A stretch of 64,000 nucleotides of DNA from Brasenia schreberi (Eukaryota; Streptophyta; Magnoliopsida; Nymphaeales; Cabombaceae). A program made the translations under genes and the position numbers. Where the stretch lies: positions 3,096,001 through 3,160,000 of the forward strand of contig JAYKKT010000056.1 of the NCBI GenBank assembly GCA_036023115.1, written 5' to 3'. The notes under the pieces were generated by a model, which did not search any database, was not told where the DNA came from, and saw nothing but the letters and a program-made list of their open reading frames with translations. Below are positions 62,598 to 64,000 of the stretch, piece after piece; within the stretch, counting starts at the first letter, position 1, and each line of letters starts with the position of its first letter.

Positions 62598-63210
62598 TAG
62601 GGGTGTCAATTTTAGACCTGACCCTACAACCTGATCCAACCTTGACACTGGAAAACCATGTAAGGGTCAGGGTCAGGCACCATGGGCTGTTCAAAAGTGA
62701 CCCGCCAAAAATCAGGTCAAATATGGGTTGACCCAAATCTGGCCCAAAATGCATATGTTACTATATGATATATTTATTTATTTATAAAATTATATATTTT
62801 ACATATTATATGTGTGTATAAATTTGCAGTCATATTATGTACAATGTGTTTACAGGCATGAGATGCTAAACTTTTTCCAATTATAAACAGAGATTTCTTC
62901 AAAATTTTAATATGAATAAGGGCCAACAAAATCTATTATTCAATATATACATATTGTAGAATTATAAATCAAATCTATAATTTTCATTATCACAAAGTAA
63001 TACAACCTTTCTTAAAAAATATAACCTCCTCACTCTGTCTCGTATTTGAGCATCTCATAAAATCAATCTGATAAAACCCCAACCCTGAGTCTCTGCATCT
63101 GGTTAAGGTTTCTTTTTCCTATTATGTTTCCTTTTTCCTTAGCATTTTACATTTGCGCCTAGCTTGGGTTCCGGTCTGGCCCTAACCCAGACTCAGTTAT
63201 TGCAATCCCC
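62598..63210. repeat. Repeat element with taggggtgtcaat start and AT-rich core
   Basis: Starts taggggtgtcaattttag, with acctgaccct...caacctgatcc arms, has an AT-rich middle (62755-63000), and ends cagttattgcaatcccc, whose complement ggggattgcaat pairs with the start. Same plan as 45087-45346 and 37053-37630. Confidence 0.4.
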
Positions 63211-64000
63211 TTGCGAAAATTTCTTCCCCAAAAATTTAGTTGAGTCCAAACACACATTGTTGATCGAAACATGAGGTTCTTAGTTTAAGTTTAATGTTTA
63301 TAGAGTTCTATATAATAACAATTAATTGAGGCACGATAACAACTGAACCACATCTTTCATGATTCTATACATCGACGCAAGCACAACCATAATTTTCCAC
63401 TCAATATAAAGATAGTTACCACATCATTATCTAACCTTTATAACAATTTCAAATTAATTTGACTTGGATTTCAAATTAACATCGTCGGCACGTTTAACCA
63501 AATCAAAACACTTCGATAAGAAATATCAATCTCTTATAATTGAAAGCATCCTCAAAGTAGATTAAAGGCAAAACATTCTCGACTATGCATCAAGACATTT
63601 TTTTCTTTCAAATCACAATCGCCTTTATCATACCTTCTCATAACTTAAATGCAACCAGAGAAATATTATCAAAATATAAAGTCAAACACTGTCGAAAAAA
63701 TTATACAGTCCTTAAATCAAATTCATTCTTTGATCACGATGACCTCAGTCGCATCCTGCATTACACATTCTCGTGGGTAGTAGCGCACATCTACAGCCCT
63801 AACGGAAGGAAAGGGATAAGCAGAGAGAACGGAGGGATCTGCTAATTTAGGCTATGTCTTTAGTAACACGCATTTGCATTAATTTTTATATGAATAAAAT
63901 TCTATCTTTGCTAAAAAAAGAGCACTCGCTCCACAACAATCACTTTGCTCGTGGGATTTAGTCTCACCAGATTCAAAATTAAGGGCTTGGACTTGTGACT
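63211..64000. other. Intergenic, no gene seen
   Basis: A frame at 63585-63845 (86 codons) has no motif that I recognise, and no splice or promoter pattern supports it. Confidence 0.4.

Overview
The window looks like flowering-plant nuclear DNA: AT-rich, with an intron-rich plant gene, plant EF-hand and SINE signatures, and layers of nested LINE, copia, hAT and MULE elements. I see no bacterial, organellar, rRNA or tRNA genes. The species cannot be fixed from the sequence.

1-36.6 kb holds the 5' part of one host gene on the minus strand, a P4-type phospholipid flippase of the ALA2 class. A probable leader exon lies at 36.08-36.53 kb, the start codon at 33206, and coding exons at 33206-33082, 32048-31835, 8651-8535, 4373-4281 and 4189-4015. 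Together they give the first 241 codons; the rest must lie to the left. Introns 4 and 5 appear to be GC-AG. Intron 2 is about 23 kb and is mostly transposons. A copia element (9295-23978) was hit by a hAT element in its 5' LTR, by an RTE-type LINE, by a 50-bp RTE stub, and by a non-autonomous LTR element (18343-22780) that carries another RTE stub. A second copy of the same non-autonomous LTR family (24261-28308) sits beside it. Intron 3 holds a 3-kb RTE LINE with an 18-bp target duplication. An older, broken RTE copy fills 1-2460.

The most unusual content is that non-autonomous LTR family. The two copies share LTRs, internal tandem repeats and 3' region. They differ in two interior slots filled with host-like coding fragments: oxysterol-binding-protein-related and RICESLEEPER-hAT pieces in one; ribosomal protein L26, UBP12/13-like and defensin-like pieces in the other.

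36.6-42.1 kb is intergenic with repeat relics, including a copia RNase H remnant. At 42.15-42.81 kb is a single-exon calmodulin-like gene (minus strand) with an in-frame TAG. 43-51 kb is intergenic with long AT and GA microsatellites and a cluster of five tRNA-type SINE-like copies. 51.2-53.3 kb is a decayed TTF-type hAT transposase (minus) hit by another RTE stub. 54.5-57.0 kb is a decayed FAR1-type MULE transposase with an OTU-like end. 57.0-62.2 kb is a decayed copia element whose 3' LTR is cut to 35 bp. 62.2-64 kb holds only AT-rich repeat relics.

All transposon genes seen here carry stops, frameshifts or lost catalytic residues. The only likely working gene is the flippase; the calmodulin-like gene is uncertain. 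All calls were made by reading and comparing the sequence by eye, without database searches.
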